Source of the DNA: Gammaproteobacteria bacterium | GTDB lineage: Bacteria > Pseudomonadota > Gammaproteobacteria > Pseudomonadales > Cellvibrionaceae | Length of the DNA: 30,492 nt | Assembly: GCA_021151625.1 (NCBI GenBank) | Contig: JAGKWY010000089.1 | Span: 1 to 30,492, forward strand | Direction of reading: 5' to 3' | In this document: positions 16,409 through 23,551 of the stretch, piece after piece | How positions within the stretch are numbered: the stretch's first letter is position 1 | Layout of the letters: each line of letters opens with the position of its first letter | The notes under the pieces: generated by a model | Seen by the model: only the letters and a program-made list of their open reading frames with translations | Databases searched by the model: none | Told to the model about the DNA's origin: nothing | Program-made: the position numbers and the translations under genes

Positions 16409-17335
16409 TTATCCCTTTACCAGTAAATTGATTGCAGTATGGACTTGCTCCATAGTGACACAGGGGAAAACTCCGCTATCCTCTTGCAAGCCCAGCGCGG
16501 GATAAACCATCGCCAGATCCCCTGCCAGCACTACAGGCATGGCATTTCTCTCTCGCCATATTTTCAAGTGTAGCTGTAGCTCACCGGTATTGATGGTTGA
16601 AGCGCTGGTCAACACAATTATTTTTGCCTGCAAGGCTTCTGCGCAGAGGCGAATTTCGCTCAAATTCATCGCGCCCAAATATTCCGTCTGATATTGATGG
16701 ACTAATAAACTGTAACTTAGCGCCAAAGGTAATAAATCATTCACCCCGAAAGATAAAGAAACCAGCAAGATTCCATTTTTCCCTGCTGTTTGACGTTGGC
16801 GAAAAATAGCAGCTTGTAAATATTCCTGTAACACAGCAGTAAAGAAACTGCGTTTAGCTTCCATACCAAATTCTTTCGTTTGCATGCTACGCATCAGCGG
16901 CACCAGTAAACAATCGGTAACCATTTCTGCCGGATATAACGCAAAGGTATCAGCCAATACATGTACCAGCCGCGCGCGGTGAAAGGCATTAATATGTTTA
17001 TTAATCTGATCAATCAAATCCAACCAGATTGAATCCGTATCATTCACCGCAAACTCTTGCGTGTTATCAGCCAATAACGTTTTAATCTTCCCAATTGCAA
17101 CCCCGCGCCCTAACCAGACCTGTATGTCTTTGACCCGGTTAATATCGGCCAGACTATACAATCTGTGCCCCTTGGCCGTACGTTGAGGAATTAGCAATCC
17201 GTAGCGTCTTTCCCAGGCGCGTAAGGTGACAGTATTAATTCCCGTTGCGCGTGAAATTTCACGAATGGGAACCAAAGCGTCTTCAGGTTGATCGCTAAGC
17301 GCTGATTCAATAACCGCAGAGTCAAGTTTCATCAT
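16409..17335 (-). CDS. MerR-family regulator of the LitR/CarH type without cobalamin-binding histidine
   Basis: 308-residue regulator from the ATG at 17335, which overlaps the previous stop. The winged-helix MerR domain covers 22-90 (TGINTVTLRAWERRYGLL, then GHRLYSLADINRVKDI). A helical domain (about 102-182) and a Rossmann-like domain (about 185-308) follow, the layout of the AdoCbl photoreceptors CarH and LitR. The B12 motif E/DxHxxG should lie at the first Rossmann loop, but here it reads SFGVNDLLPLAL (195-206) with no His. The helical-domain EH pair also seems absent. It therefore matches the B12-independent LitR class described in pseudomonads, where a separate LOV photoreceptor gives the light signal. 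It probably represses its own operon. Confidence 0.9.
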   Translation of the reverse strand: MMKLDSAVIESALSDQPEDALVPIREISRATGINTVTLRAWERRYGLLIPQRTAKGHRLYSLADINRVKDIQVWLGRGVAIGKIKTLLADNTQEFAVNDTDSIWLDLIDQINKHINAFHRARLVHVLADTFALYPAEMVTDCLLVPLMRSMQTKEFGMEAKRSFFTAVLQEYLQAAIFRQRQTAGKNGILLVSLSFGVNDLLPLALSYSLLVHQYQTEYLGAMNLSEIRLCAEALQAKIIVLTSASTINTGELQLHLKIWRERNAMPVVLAGDLAMVYPALGLQEDSGVFPCVTMEQVHTAINLLVKG

Positions 17336-18291
17336 CAATTTTCAACAATATGGTTACGCAGGCCCAATTGCTCAGGGTGAGGCTCCCAAAAGGTTTGGGA
17401 TTTCAAATAGGGGTTATCCAATTTCTGCAGGTGATGTTTGAGCAGGGTTAGCGGCACCACTAGTGGAACCCTTCCCGCCTTGTAGGAGTCGATCAATTGC
17501 GATAACTCCTGCTTATCCTGAGTGGTTAAGATTTCCTTTAAATAGCCGCGCAAATGCATCATGGCATTAGTGTTTCCCTTGCGGGTTGCATGATGTTTAA
17601 GTGCATCCATAAATAGCTGGAAAAACTCATCACAACTGGATTGGATATCGCGCACAGAGAGATTGGCCAGAAAGCGACCTATCGCAAAATAGCCAGGCAC
17701 ATGGTGAGCCATTACCTGGTATTTATAACGGGAATAAAAGTCGATCAGTTTTTTAGCTGTCGGTTCCGGTGCAATGCGCGTTTTGAAATCATGGTAGGCA
17801 AAGACACGGGTTAAAAAATTATCGCGCAACCCGGCATCATTCAAACGCCCGGCTTCCTCGACGGGCAACAACGGCATCAATTCCATAAAACGCTTTGCAA
17901 AAGCGCCGCGACCGTCGCGGTCAATTGAGTAACCATTGGGAAGATAGCGTTTCACCCCAAATACCCCGCAGCTGGGGGAGTTCTGGATAAATACGTAGCC
18001 GCAAATGTCCGGCATTTGCTGCACAGCTGCTTCAGCTTGTGTAACCAAAGCGTCAGTAACATCCTGTTCCGGGTTTTCAATGCCCAACACCCGGGTGTCC
18101 CCGCCGGTAATCACAAGGCGTATAGGTTTGCGTGGAATACCTAAACCTATAGCCACTTCCGGGCATACAGGGCGAAACTCAACCAGCTCAGCCAAATCCT
18201 CTACCAAAAAGCGATTGCGCTTATGACCGCCGTCATAACGTACCTTTTCGCCAAGCAGGCATTGACTAACACCGACAGGAATCTTGCCCAT
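17335..18291 (-). CDS. DUF523-DUF1722 two-domain protein (YbgA-like; TudS-type desulfidase domain)
   Basis: 318-residue protein and first gene of the operon. The N-terminal half is DUF523: SQC11LLGEKVRYDGGHK, RPVC43PEVAIGLGIPR and QNSPSC108G, three cysteines that could hold a [4Fe-4S] cluster. DUF523 includes TudS, an iron-sulfur thiouracil desulfidase. The C-terminal half is DUF1722 (about 170-300; SRYKYQVMAHHVPGYFAIG, then TRKGNTNAMMHLRGYLK), the domain of E. coli YbgA, which lies next to phrB there too. ATG 18291 is chosen over TTG 18306 because the latter lies inside the operator repeat and a TATAGG ribosome site fits the ATG. Activity on thiolated bases is possible but not shown. Confidence 0.92.
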   Translation of the reverse strand: MGKIPVGVSQCLLGEKVRYDGGHKRNRFLVEDLAELVEFRPVCPEVAIGLGIPRKPIRLVITGGDTRVLGIENPEQDVTDALVTQAEAAVQQMPDICGYVFIQNSPSCGVFGVKRYLPNGYSIDRDGRGAFAKRFMELMPLLPVEEAGRLNDAGLRDNFLTRVFAYHDFKTRIAPEPTAKKLIDFYSRYKYQVMAHHVPGYFAIGRFLANLSVRDIQSSCDEFFQLFMDALKHHATRKGNTNAMMHLRGYLKEILTTQDKQELSQLIDSYKAGRVPLVVPLTLLKHHLQKLDNPYLKSQTFWEPHPEQLGLRNHIVEN

Positions 18292-18296
18292 AGAAA

Positions 18297-18365
18297 ACCT
18301 ATACAAGAACTGAATTTTGTATAGGTATAAACTTAAAATTTGTACATGGCAATATTTTTGTACAA
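18297..18365 (-). promoter_or_regulatory. Promoter and operator array of the photolyase/lipid operon
   Basis: On the minus strand a sigma70-type promoter TTGCCA (18347-18352), 17-bp spacer, TATACC (18324-18329) lies 33 nt before the start. Four related sites surround it: palindrome TTGTACAA (18358-18365), TTGTACAT (18340-18347), and the two arms of a perfect 10-bp inverted repeat, ACCTATACAA (18297-18306) and TTGTATAGGT (18317-18326), 20 bp apart. TGTAYA palindromes of this type are the binding sites of CarH/LitR/PplR regulators. The sites overlap the -35, spacer, -10 and leader, which favours repression. The encoded LitR-like protein is the obvious candidate. Confidence 0.78.
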
Positions 18366-18451
18366 TTTTTTATGATTTCCAGGCTTGCCCAAGATCAGAA
18401 AAAATACTAAACCTTACTTTAAGTTTGTTTTTTAACCTACTGATAAAAAAG

Positions 18452-18482
18452 AAAAAGCCGGGTATTTATGCCCGGCTTTTTA
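18452..18482. terminator. Terminator after cysB
   Basis: Eleven-base arms AAAAAGCCGGG/CCCGGCTTTTT (18452-18462 and 18471-18481) with an 8-nt loop, flanked by A and T runs. It closes the cysB transcript (minus strand) 25 nt after its stop and insulates the downstream operon promoter. Confidence 0.9.
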
Positions 18483-18506
18483 GCAACAACATTAACCTGG
18501 AATAAG

Positions 18507-19481
18507 TTAGCGTGTTGGTATTTCAATATCCTCAAACAACTCATCCAGTTCAGCACGTGAATGGCGATTAAAGGCTTCGTTGATGATGTCTTTAGTCAAA
18601 TGAGGCGCGAACTTTTCAATGAAGTCATACATAAAGCCACGCAGGAAGGTACCGCGACGGAAACCAATCTTGGTCACGCTGGACTCAAACAAGTGACTTG
18701 CATCCAGGGCTACCAAATCAGAATCTGCAGTATCGCTATACGCCATGCTGGCAATAATGCCTACACCCAAACCGAGACGAACATAGGTTTTGATAACGTC
18801 CGCATCCGCCGCAGTAAACACAACCTTGGGCGCTAACCCGCGATTGATAAACGCCTCATCCAGTTTAGAGCGGCCAGTGAAACCAAATACGTAAGTAACA
18901 ATCGGATATTTGGCTACTTCTTCCAGGGTCAGGTTGGCAACCTGCGCTAATGGATGGTTTTTAGGAACCACAATGCTGCGATTCCAACGGTAGCAAGGCA
19001 TCATGATCAAATCACTGAACAGCTCCATAGCTTCAGTGGCTATGGCAAAATCCACTGTACCATCAGCCGCCATTTCAGAGATTTGCATCGGTGTTCCCTG
19101 ATGCATGTGCAGGGAAACCTCAGGATACTGTTTGATAAAGGAACCAATTACCGGTGGCAACGCGTAGCGCGCCTGGGTATGAGTGGTCGCCAATGTCAGG
19201 GTACCCTTGCGCTCATTACTGAACTCCTGGGCAACCTGCTTGATACTTTCAACTTTACGCAGGATTTCACCTGCGGTTTTCAGAATGGCTTCACCCGCTG
19301 GTGTGATACGAGTCAGGTGTTTACCACTGCGAGAAAAAATCTCTACGCCCAGCTCATCCTCAAGCAAACGAATCTGCTTACTGATGCCCGGTTGCGATGT
19401 ATAAAGACTTTGTGCTGTAGCAGAAACATTGAGGTCATGATGCGCGACCTCCCAGATATAACGCAGTTGTTGCAGCTTCAT
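18507..19481 (-). CDS. cysB: CysB, LysR-type regulator of cysteine biosynthesis (internal start of a longer ORF)
   Basis: From the ATG at 19481 the frame gives 324 residues, the same length as E. coli CysB. The N-terminal winged helix reads MKLQQLRYIWEVAHHDLN, then SLYTSQPGISKQIRLLEDELG and SRSGKHLTRITPAG. The effector domain carries LTLATTHTQARYALP and GTVDFAIATEA, typical of CysB/Cbl, which bind N-acetylserine or O-acetylserine and activate sulfate assimilation genes. A strong GGAGGG lies 4 nt upstream of the ATG, so free CysB can be made. The same frame is open upstream into a 5'-nucleotidase domain with no stop, so a fusion product is also possible. Confidence 0.93.
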   Translation of the reverse strand: MKLQQLRYIWEVAHHDLNVSATAQSLYTSQPGISKQIRLLEDELGVEIFSRSGKHLTRITPAGEAILKTAGEILRKVESIKQVAQEFSNERKGTLTLATTHTQARYALPPVIGSFIKQYPEVSLHMHQGTPMQISEMAADGTVDFAIATEAMELFSDLIMMPCYRWNRSIVVPKNHPLAQVANLTLEEVAKYPIVTYVFGFTGRSKLDEAFINRGLAPKVVFTAADADVIKTYVRLGLGVGIIASMAYSDTADSDLVALDASHLFESSVTKIGFRRGTFLRGFMYDFIEKFAPHLTKDIINEAFNRHSRAELDELFEDIEIPTR

Positions 19482-20312
19482 AAGCCCTCCGAATGGCTCA
19501 CTCACTGGGGTATTTGCCGCTTTAAGAAAAGTTCCCTTGGACAAGCCACCAAGAAACAGGGACTCATCGATGCGAATATTCCATGCACGCAAGGTGCGAA
19601 TTACCCGCTCATGCGCCGGTGCAGATCGTGCAGTTACTAACGCAGTGCGAATTGGGCAACTCTCACCAAACTCGGCTTGCAAACCATGCAACGCCGACAG
19701 GAATTGTTTAAACGGACCACCACTTAGGGGCTCTTTAGCAGAAGCTTTTTCACTTTCGGTAAACGCCGATAACCCCTGGGTTTTAAAAACACGCTCAGCC
19801 TCATCAGAAAAAAGTACCGCATCACCATCAAAGGCAAAGCGCAATTCATCTTCATTTTCAATTTGGCTGTTGGAGGCGATCAAGGTGGCTGCCGCCATCC
19901 CATGATCCAATGCCTGCTTTACATCTTCAGCTTCAGTTGAAAGAAATAAATGACAACCAAAAGCAGAGGCATAACGATAAGGTGATGTGCCACCACAAAA
20001 CGCAGCGCGACTGATTTTTAATCCATAGTGTTCAATGGAGTTAAATACGCGCAAACCGGTATCAGCACTATTACGCGAGAGCAAAATCACCTCTACGCGC
20101 GGTTCCCCGCCTAAACGCTCATTCAAGCGCAACAGTTTTTTCACCATCGGAAAAGCGTCGCCCGGTGCCAGGATTTCATCCTCATGATCTATCTGGTATT
20201 GCGCATAAGCCGCAAGGCCATCTTTTACATACACCTGATGACTGGCATCCAGATTGAATAATGCACGTGAAGAAATCGCTATAACTAATTTATCGCCAAA
20301 ACCTTTAGGCAT
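18507..20312 (-). CDS. 5'-nucleotidase (cN-I family) running in frame into CysB
   Basis: One open frame of 601 codons. Residues 1-265 match bacterial cytosolic 5'-nucleotidases of the NT5C1 type: KLVIAISSRALFNLD (8-22), EVILLSRNSADTGLRVFNSI (74-93), FDGDAVLFSDEAERV (161-175) and ALVTARSAPAHERVIRTLR (224-242). The family normally ends with an FGADIFFDDQ-type motif and about 35 more residues. Here the match stops at FLKA (262-265), passes through 12 unrelated residues and enters CysB at M278. The nucleotidase therefore lacks its conserved C-terminal HAD segment and its stop. A GGAGAG before the ATG at 20312 sets this start; a GTG at 20348 is less likely. This is either a deletion fusion or a sequence error. 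Nucleotidase activity is doubtful. Confidence 0.82.
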   Translation of the reverse strand: MPKGFGDKLVIAISSRALFNLDASHQVYVKDGLAAYAQYQIDHEDEILAPGDAFPMVKKLLRLNERLGGEPRVEVILLSRNSADTGLRVFNSIEHYGLKISRAAFCGGTSPYRYASAFGCHLFLSTEAEDVKQALDHGMAAATLIASNSQIENEDELRFAFDGDAVLFSDEAERVFKTQGLSAFTESEKASAKEPLSGGPFKQFLSALHGLQAEFGESCPIRTALVTARSAPAHERVIRTLRAWNIRIDESLFLGGLSKGTFLKAANTPVSEPFGGLMKLQQLRYIWEVAHHDLNVSATAQSLYTSQPGISKQIRLLEDELGVEIFSRSGKHLTRITPAGEAILKTAGEILRKVESIKQVAQEFSNERKGTLTLATTHTQARYALPPVIGSFIKQYPEVSLHMHQGTPMQISEMAADGTVDFAIATEAMELFSDLIMMPCYRWNRSIVVPKNHPLAQVANLTLEEVAKYPIVTYVFGFTGRSKLDEAFINRGLAPKVVFTAADADVIKTYVRLGLGVGIIASMAYSDTADSDLVALDASHLFESSVTKIGFRRGTFLRGFMYDFIEKFAPHLTKDIINEAFNRHSRAELDELFEDIEIPTR

Positions 20313-20351
20313 TTTTAACAACTCTCCGAGTGATGTAATTACTGTCACTGA

Positions 20352-21122
20352 TTAAGGCAGCAGTTCAAATTTATCCATATCGAGGTTAGCAGGAAATTTT
20401 TCACGATACTCCTGCAAACGATCCGCATAAAGCTCAGTAGAAATTAATTCAGGCTCCTGACTTGTTGCGATGAGCTCGCCTGCAGGCCCATAAATAGATG
20501 AGTCGCCCGCATAGTGCTGACCAGCCTCATCCATACCAACACGATTAACACCAACCACATAACTCAGGTTTTCAATAGCACGTGCTTGCAACAGTCGATT
20601 CCAATGCAGCGCCCGCGCGCTGGGCCAGTTAGCCACATAAATAGCCATATCATAGTCATTGCGGTTACGACTCCACACCGGAAAACGCAGGTCATAACAA
20701 ATCAGCGGCAGAATTCGCCATCCATTGATCTCAACCAGAATACGCTGATTACCCATTGCGTAACGTGTGTGCTCTCCGGCCATGCGAAATAAATGGCGCT
20801 TATCGTATTCCGTATAGCTGCCATCGGGGCGCATCCAAACCAGGCGATTAAAATAGGTATCACCAACTTTCACAACCAAACTGCCCGTTACTACCGCTTG
20901 GTGTTTTACCGCTTGCGCTTGCATCCATTGATAGGCACGACCACCGACAGCTTCTGCATAATTGCGTGCACTGGAACAAAAGCCAGTGGTAAAGACTTCA
21001 GGTAATACGATTAAATCGGTATTGGGAATTTTGTCCAGCACACTTGTGTAGTGATCCAGGTTCGATTGCGGATCATTAGGTACAATCACTTGCTGAACCA
21101 ACGTAACTTTCAGGTTTTCCAT
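20352..21122 (-). CDS. Carbon-nitrogen hydrolase, omega-amidase (YafV/Nit2) type
   Basis: 256-residue nitrilase-superfamily enzyme with the catalytic triad E42 (LPEVFTTGF), K108 (YDKRHLF) and C142 (ICYDLRFPVW). The motif set PEVFTTGF, HLFRMAGE and NWPSARALHW is that of YafV/Nit2 omega-amidases, which hydrolyse alpha-ketoglutaramate and alpha-ketosuccinamate, clearing toxic products of glutamine transaminase side reactions. The ATG at 21122 (MENLKVTLVQ) lies 1 nt before the MFS gene's stop. The open frame extends further upstream, but that part is MFS coding sequence. It probably belongs to the aroC-MFS transcript. Confidence 0.88.
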   Translation of the reverse strand: MENLKVTLVQQVIVPNDPQSNLDHYTSVLDKIPNTDLIVLPEVFTTGFCSSARNYAEAVGGRAYQWMQAQAVKHQAVVTGSLVVKVGDTYFNRLVWMRPDGSYTEYDKRHLFRMAGEHTRYAMGNQRILVEINGWRILPLICYDLRFPVWSRNRNDYDMAIYVANWPSARALHWNRLLQARAIENLSYVVGVNRVGMDEAGQHYAGDSSIYGPAGELIATSQEPELISTELYADRLQEYREKFPANLDMDKFELLP

Positions 21123-21123
21123 A

Positions 21124-22299
21124 TCAACCAGCCTCGTTGTCAATAACGGGATGCAACCAGCGATAACAGAAGGCAAAAGCCAACAAAGCGGCTATTGACG
21201 ATAATAAGAATGTTAATGGTGCACTATAGTCCCATAAGAGCCCGCCAATCAATGCACCAGCCGCACCACCGGCACCAAAACTAAATGAACTGTACAGCGC
21301 CTGCCCCTGCCCTTGATGGCCACCTCTGAAATAATTTCTAACCAGCTCAATCGAGACCGAATGGGCGATACCGAAACTGCAGGCATGCAGCAGTTGCGCA
21401 AACAACAAAACCAGCAATGAACTGGCGCAGTAGCCTATCAATATCCAACGCAACCCGGTTACCAACAAAGCAAATAGGAATAGATAACGCAAACTAAAAT
21501 TGTGCATGATTCGTGGCATAACGATAAAAATCGCCACCTCCGCCAGAACTCCCAATGCCCACAACAACCCGGTTGCAACACTGCTATAGCCATAATTTTC
21601 CACCAGATAAAGCGTGTAAAAGGTGTAATAAGGGCCATGACTTAATTGCAATAAAAAACTGGCGGCCAAAAAACACAAGATAACCGGCTGGGCGACAATT
21701 GCTAAAAAACCACTAGTATTTTCAGCATGTTTAATTCCACTCTTATCCTGCAAACTTAAACTGGAAAGCCAGATAAGAATTAAAAAACTCAGAATAAACA
21801 GCGGCAAAAACTTGATTGGCAATACATCAAATACCAACCCCAAACCAATTACCGCAGCCATAAAGCCCAATGATCCCCACAGGCGAATCTGGCTGTACTT
21901 ATGGTAATTCCCCGCAAGATACCCCAACGTAATGACTTCAAACTGCGGCAAAACGGCGTGCCAAAAAAAGGTATAACAACTCACCACCAGCACTAGCCAC
22001 CAATAGCGTTGGTCAAGTAATACCCCTGCAAAAACAATTGCCGCCAGAAAGCTACCATAGCGAATAATTTTCAATCGTTCGCGCGTACGATCAGCAAGCC
22101 AACCCCAAAAATTAGGCGCAAGGATTCGAGTTGCCAAAATAATCGCACTGATAATTCCCACATCTTGAGATGAATACCCGAGGGATTTTAAATAAACGCC
22201 CCAATAGGGAATTAAGGTTCCAACGACGGCAAAATAAAAAAAATAAAATCCGGAAAGGCGCCAATAAGGGACAGGAACTTGCGCAGCAGGCAGGGACAT
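21124..22299 (-). CDS. MFS transporter, HcaT-like (3-phenylpropionate permease family type)
   Basis: 391-residue 12-span carrier. It has the MFS loop motif WGWLADRTRERLK (about 65-77) after span 2, IPYWGVYLKSLGYSSQDVG near the start, and in the C-terminal half HACSFGIAHSVSIELV and GQGQALYSSFSFGAGGAAGAL. These blocks resemble the HcaT/MFS_1-like group, where the substrate is usually unknown. It follows aroC after a hairpin at 22331-22360 and abuts the omega-amidase gene. No specific substrate can be inferred. Confidence 0.85.
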   Translation of the reverse strand: MSLPAAQVPVPYWRLSGFYFFYFAVVGTLIPYWGVYLKSLGYSSQDVGIISAIILATRILAPNFWGWLADRTRERLKIIRYGSFLAAIVFAGVLLDQRYWWLVLVVSCYTFFWHAVLPQFEVITLGYLAGNYHKYSQIRLWGSLGFMAAVIGLGLVFDVLPIKFLPLFILSFLILIWLSSLSLQDKSGIKHAENTSGFLAIVAQPVILCFLAASFLLQLSHGPYYTFYTLYLVENYGYSSVATGLLWALGVLAEVAIFIVMPRIMHNFSLRYLFLFALLVTGLRWILIGYCASSLLVLLFAQLLHACSFGIAHSVSIELVRNYFRGGHQGQGQALYSSFSFGAGGAAGALIGGLLWDYSAPLTFLLSSIAALLAFAFCYRWLHPVIDNEAG

Positions 22300-22330
22300 A
22301 AAAAGAAACGCTGGAAATGTAGAAAGGATG

Positions 22331-22360
22331 CAGCCTGACGATAGAATTATCGTCAGGCTG
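22331..22360 (-). terminator. Strong hairpin between aroC and the MFS gene (weak terminator or processing site)
   Basis: Perfect 12-bp inverted repeat CAGCCTGACGAT/ATCGTCAGGCTG with a 6-nt loop, directly after the aroC stop. There is no U run on the minus strand (it continues CATCCTTTCT), so it may protect the upstream mRNA 3' end or attenuate rather than fully stop transcription. Confidence 0.6.
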
Positions 22361-22368
22361 GTAAAACG

Positions 22369-23469
22369 TTATTTTACACTGGCAGGAATCACTGGCACAG
22401 AATGCTTAACCGCGCCATTTTGTCCGCGATGACGCAACAGATGATCCATCAACACCAATGCCAGCATTGCTTCAGCGATAGGGGTTGCACGAATCCCCAC
22501 ACAAGGGTCGTGGCGACCTTTGGTAATCACTTCCACCGGGTTGCCGTGCACATCCACACTGCGCCCAGGAATGTGCAGGCTTGAAGTCGGTTTTAATGCG
22601 ATATTGGCAATAATATCCTGGCCGGAAGAAATTCCGCCCAAAATACCGCCCGCATTGTTGGACAAAAATCCTTCCGGAGTAATTTCATCGCGATGCTTGC
22701 TACCACGCTGCTCAACAACAGCAAAGCCTTCACCAATTTCCACGCCTTTTACTGCATTAATACTCATTAATGCGTGCGCGATTTCAGCATCCAGACGATC
22801 AAAAATGGGCTCCCCCAAACCAGGCGGCACATTGGTAGCAACTACAGTAATTTTTGCACCGATTGAATCACCCTCTTTATTCAGGGCCTTCATGAACTCT
22901 TCCATCTCCGGTACTTTGCTCGCATCGGGGCAGAAGAAAGGATTTTGATCAACCTGATCCCAATCCACAGTTTCAATTTTGATTGGCCCGAGTTGCGACA
23001 AATAACCGCGCACTTCGATGCCATGAAAATCTTTCAAATACTTTTTCGCAATAGAACCTGCCGCCACACGCATAGCAGTTTCGCGAGCCGATGAACGACC
23101 ACCACCACGATAATCACGCACACCGTATTTTTGCATGTAGGTGTAATCCGCATGCGCCGGGCGGAATTGATCTTTAATGTTGGAATAATCTTTGGAACGT
23201 TGATCGGTATTTTCAATCACCATTCCAATTGGAGTTCCGGTGGTTTTTCCTTCAAACACACCAGATAAAATCTTTACCAGATCTTCTTCACGACGCTGGG
23301 TGGTATAGCGCGAAGTGCCCGGTTTGCGACGATCCAGATCAATCTGGATATCCGCCTCGGTTAATTCCAACCCTGGCGGGCAACCATCTACAATCGCACC
23401 CAGCGCAAGGCCATGGCTTTCACCGAAAGTAGTAACCGTAAATAATTTTCCGTAGGTATTTCCAGACAT
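22369..23469 (-). CDS. aroC: Chorismate synthase
   Basis: 366-residue enzyme (E. coli 361) for the last step of the shikimate pathway, converting EPSP to chorismate with reduced FMN. All signature regions are present: GNTYGKLFTVTTFGESHG (3-20), with the conserved His at its end; FRPAHADYTY with YRGGGRSSARETAMRVAAG (about 102-137); and GKGVE-like VKGVEIGEGF plus RHDPCVGIRATPIAEAM near the C-terminus. It lies downstream of prmB, as in pseudomonads, with 82 nt between them. Confidence 0.97.
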   Translation of the reverse strand: MSGNTYGKLFTVTTFGESHGLALGAIVDGCPPGLELTEADIQIDLDRRKPGTSRYTTQRREEDLVKILSGVFEGKTTGTPIGMVIENTDQRSKDYSNIKDQFRPAHADYTYMQKYGVRDYRGGGRSSARETAMRVAAGSIAKKYLKDFHGIEVRGYLSQLGPIKIETVDWDQVDQNPFFCPDASKVPEMEEFMKALNKEGDSIGAKITVVATNVPPGLGEPIFDRLDAEIAHALMSINAVKGVEIGEGFAVVEQRGSKHRDEITPEGFLSNNAGGILGGISSGQDIIANIALKPTSSLHIPGRSVDVHGNPVEVITKGRHDPCVGIRATPIAEAMLALVLMDHLLRHRGQNGAVKHSVPVIPASVK

Positions 23470-23551
23470 AAGAATCCAACACCAGACAAGTCAATAAAGT
23501 GGGCACAAAAAACGGGTGAAGTATACGTGAGTTGAGTTGCCTGCGCACAGA

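Noticed and set aside
18954..19640. 228-codon plus-strand frame opposite cysB
   Set aside because: Antisense shadow of the conserved CysB/nucleotidase frame. The composition is rich in His, Cys and Arg with no recognisable motif.
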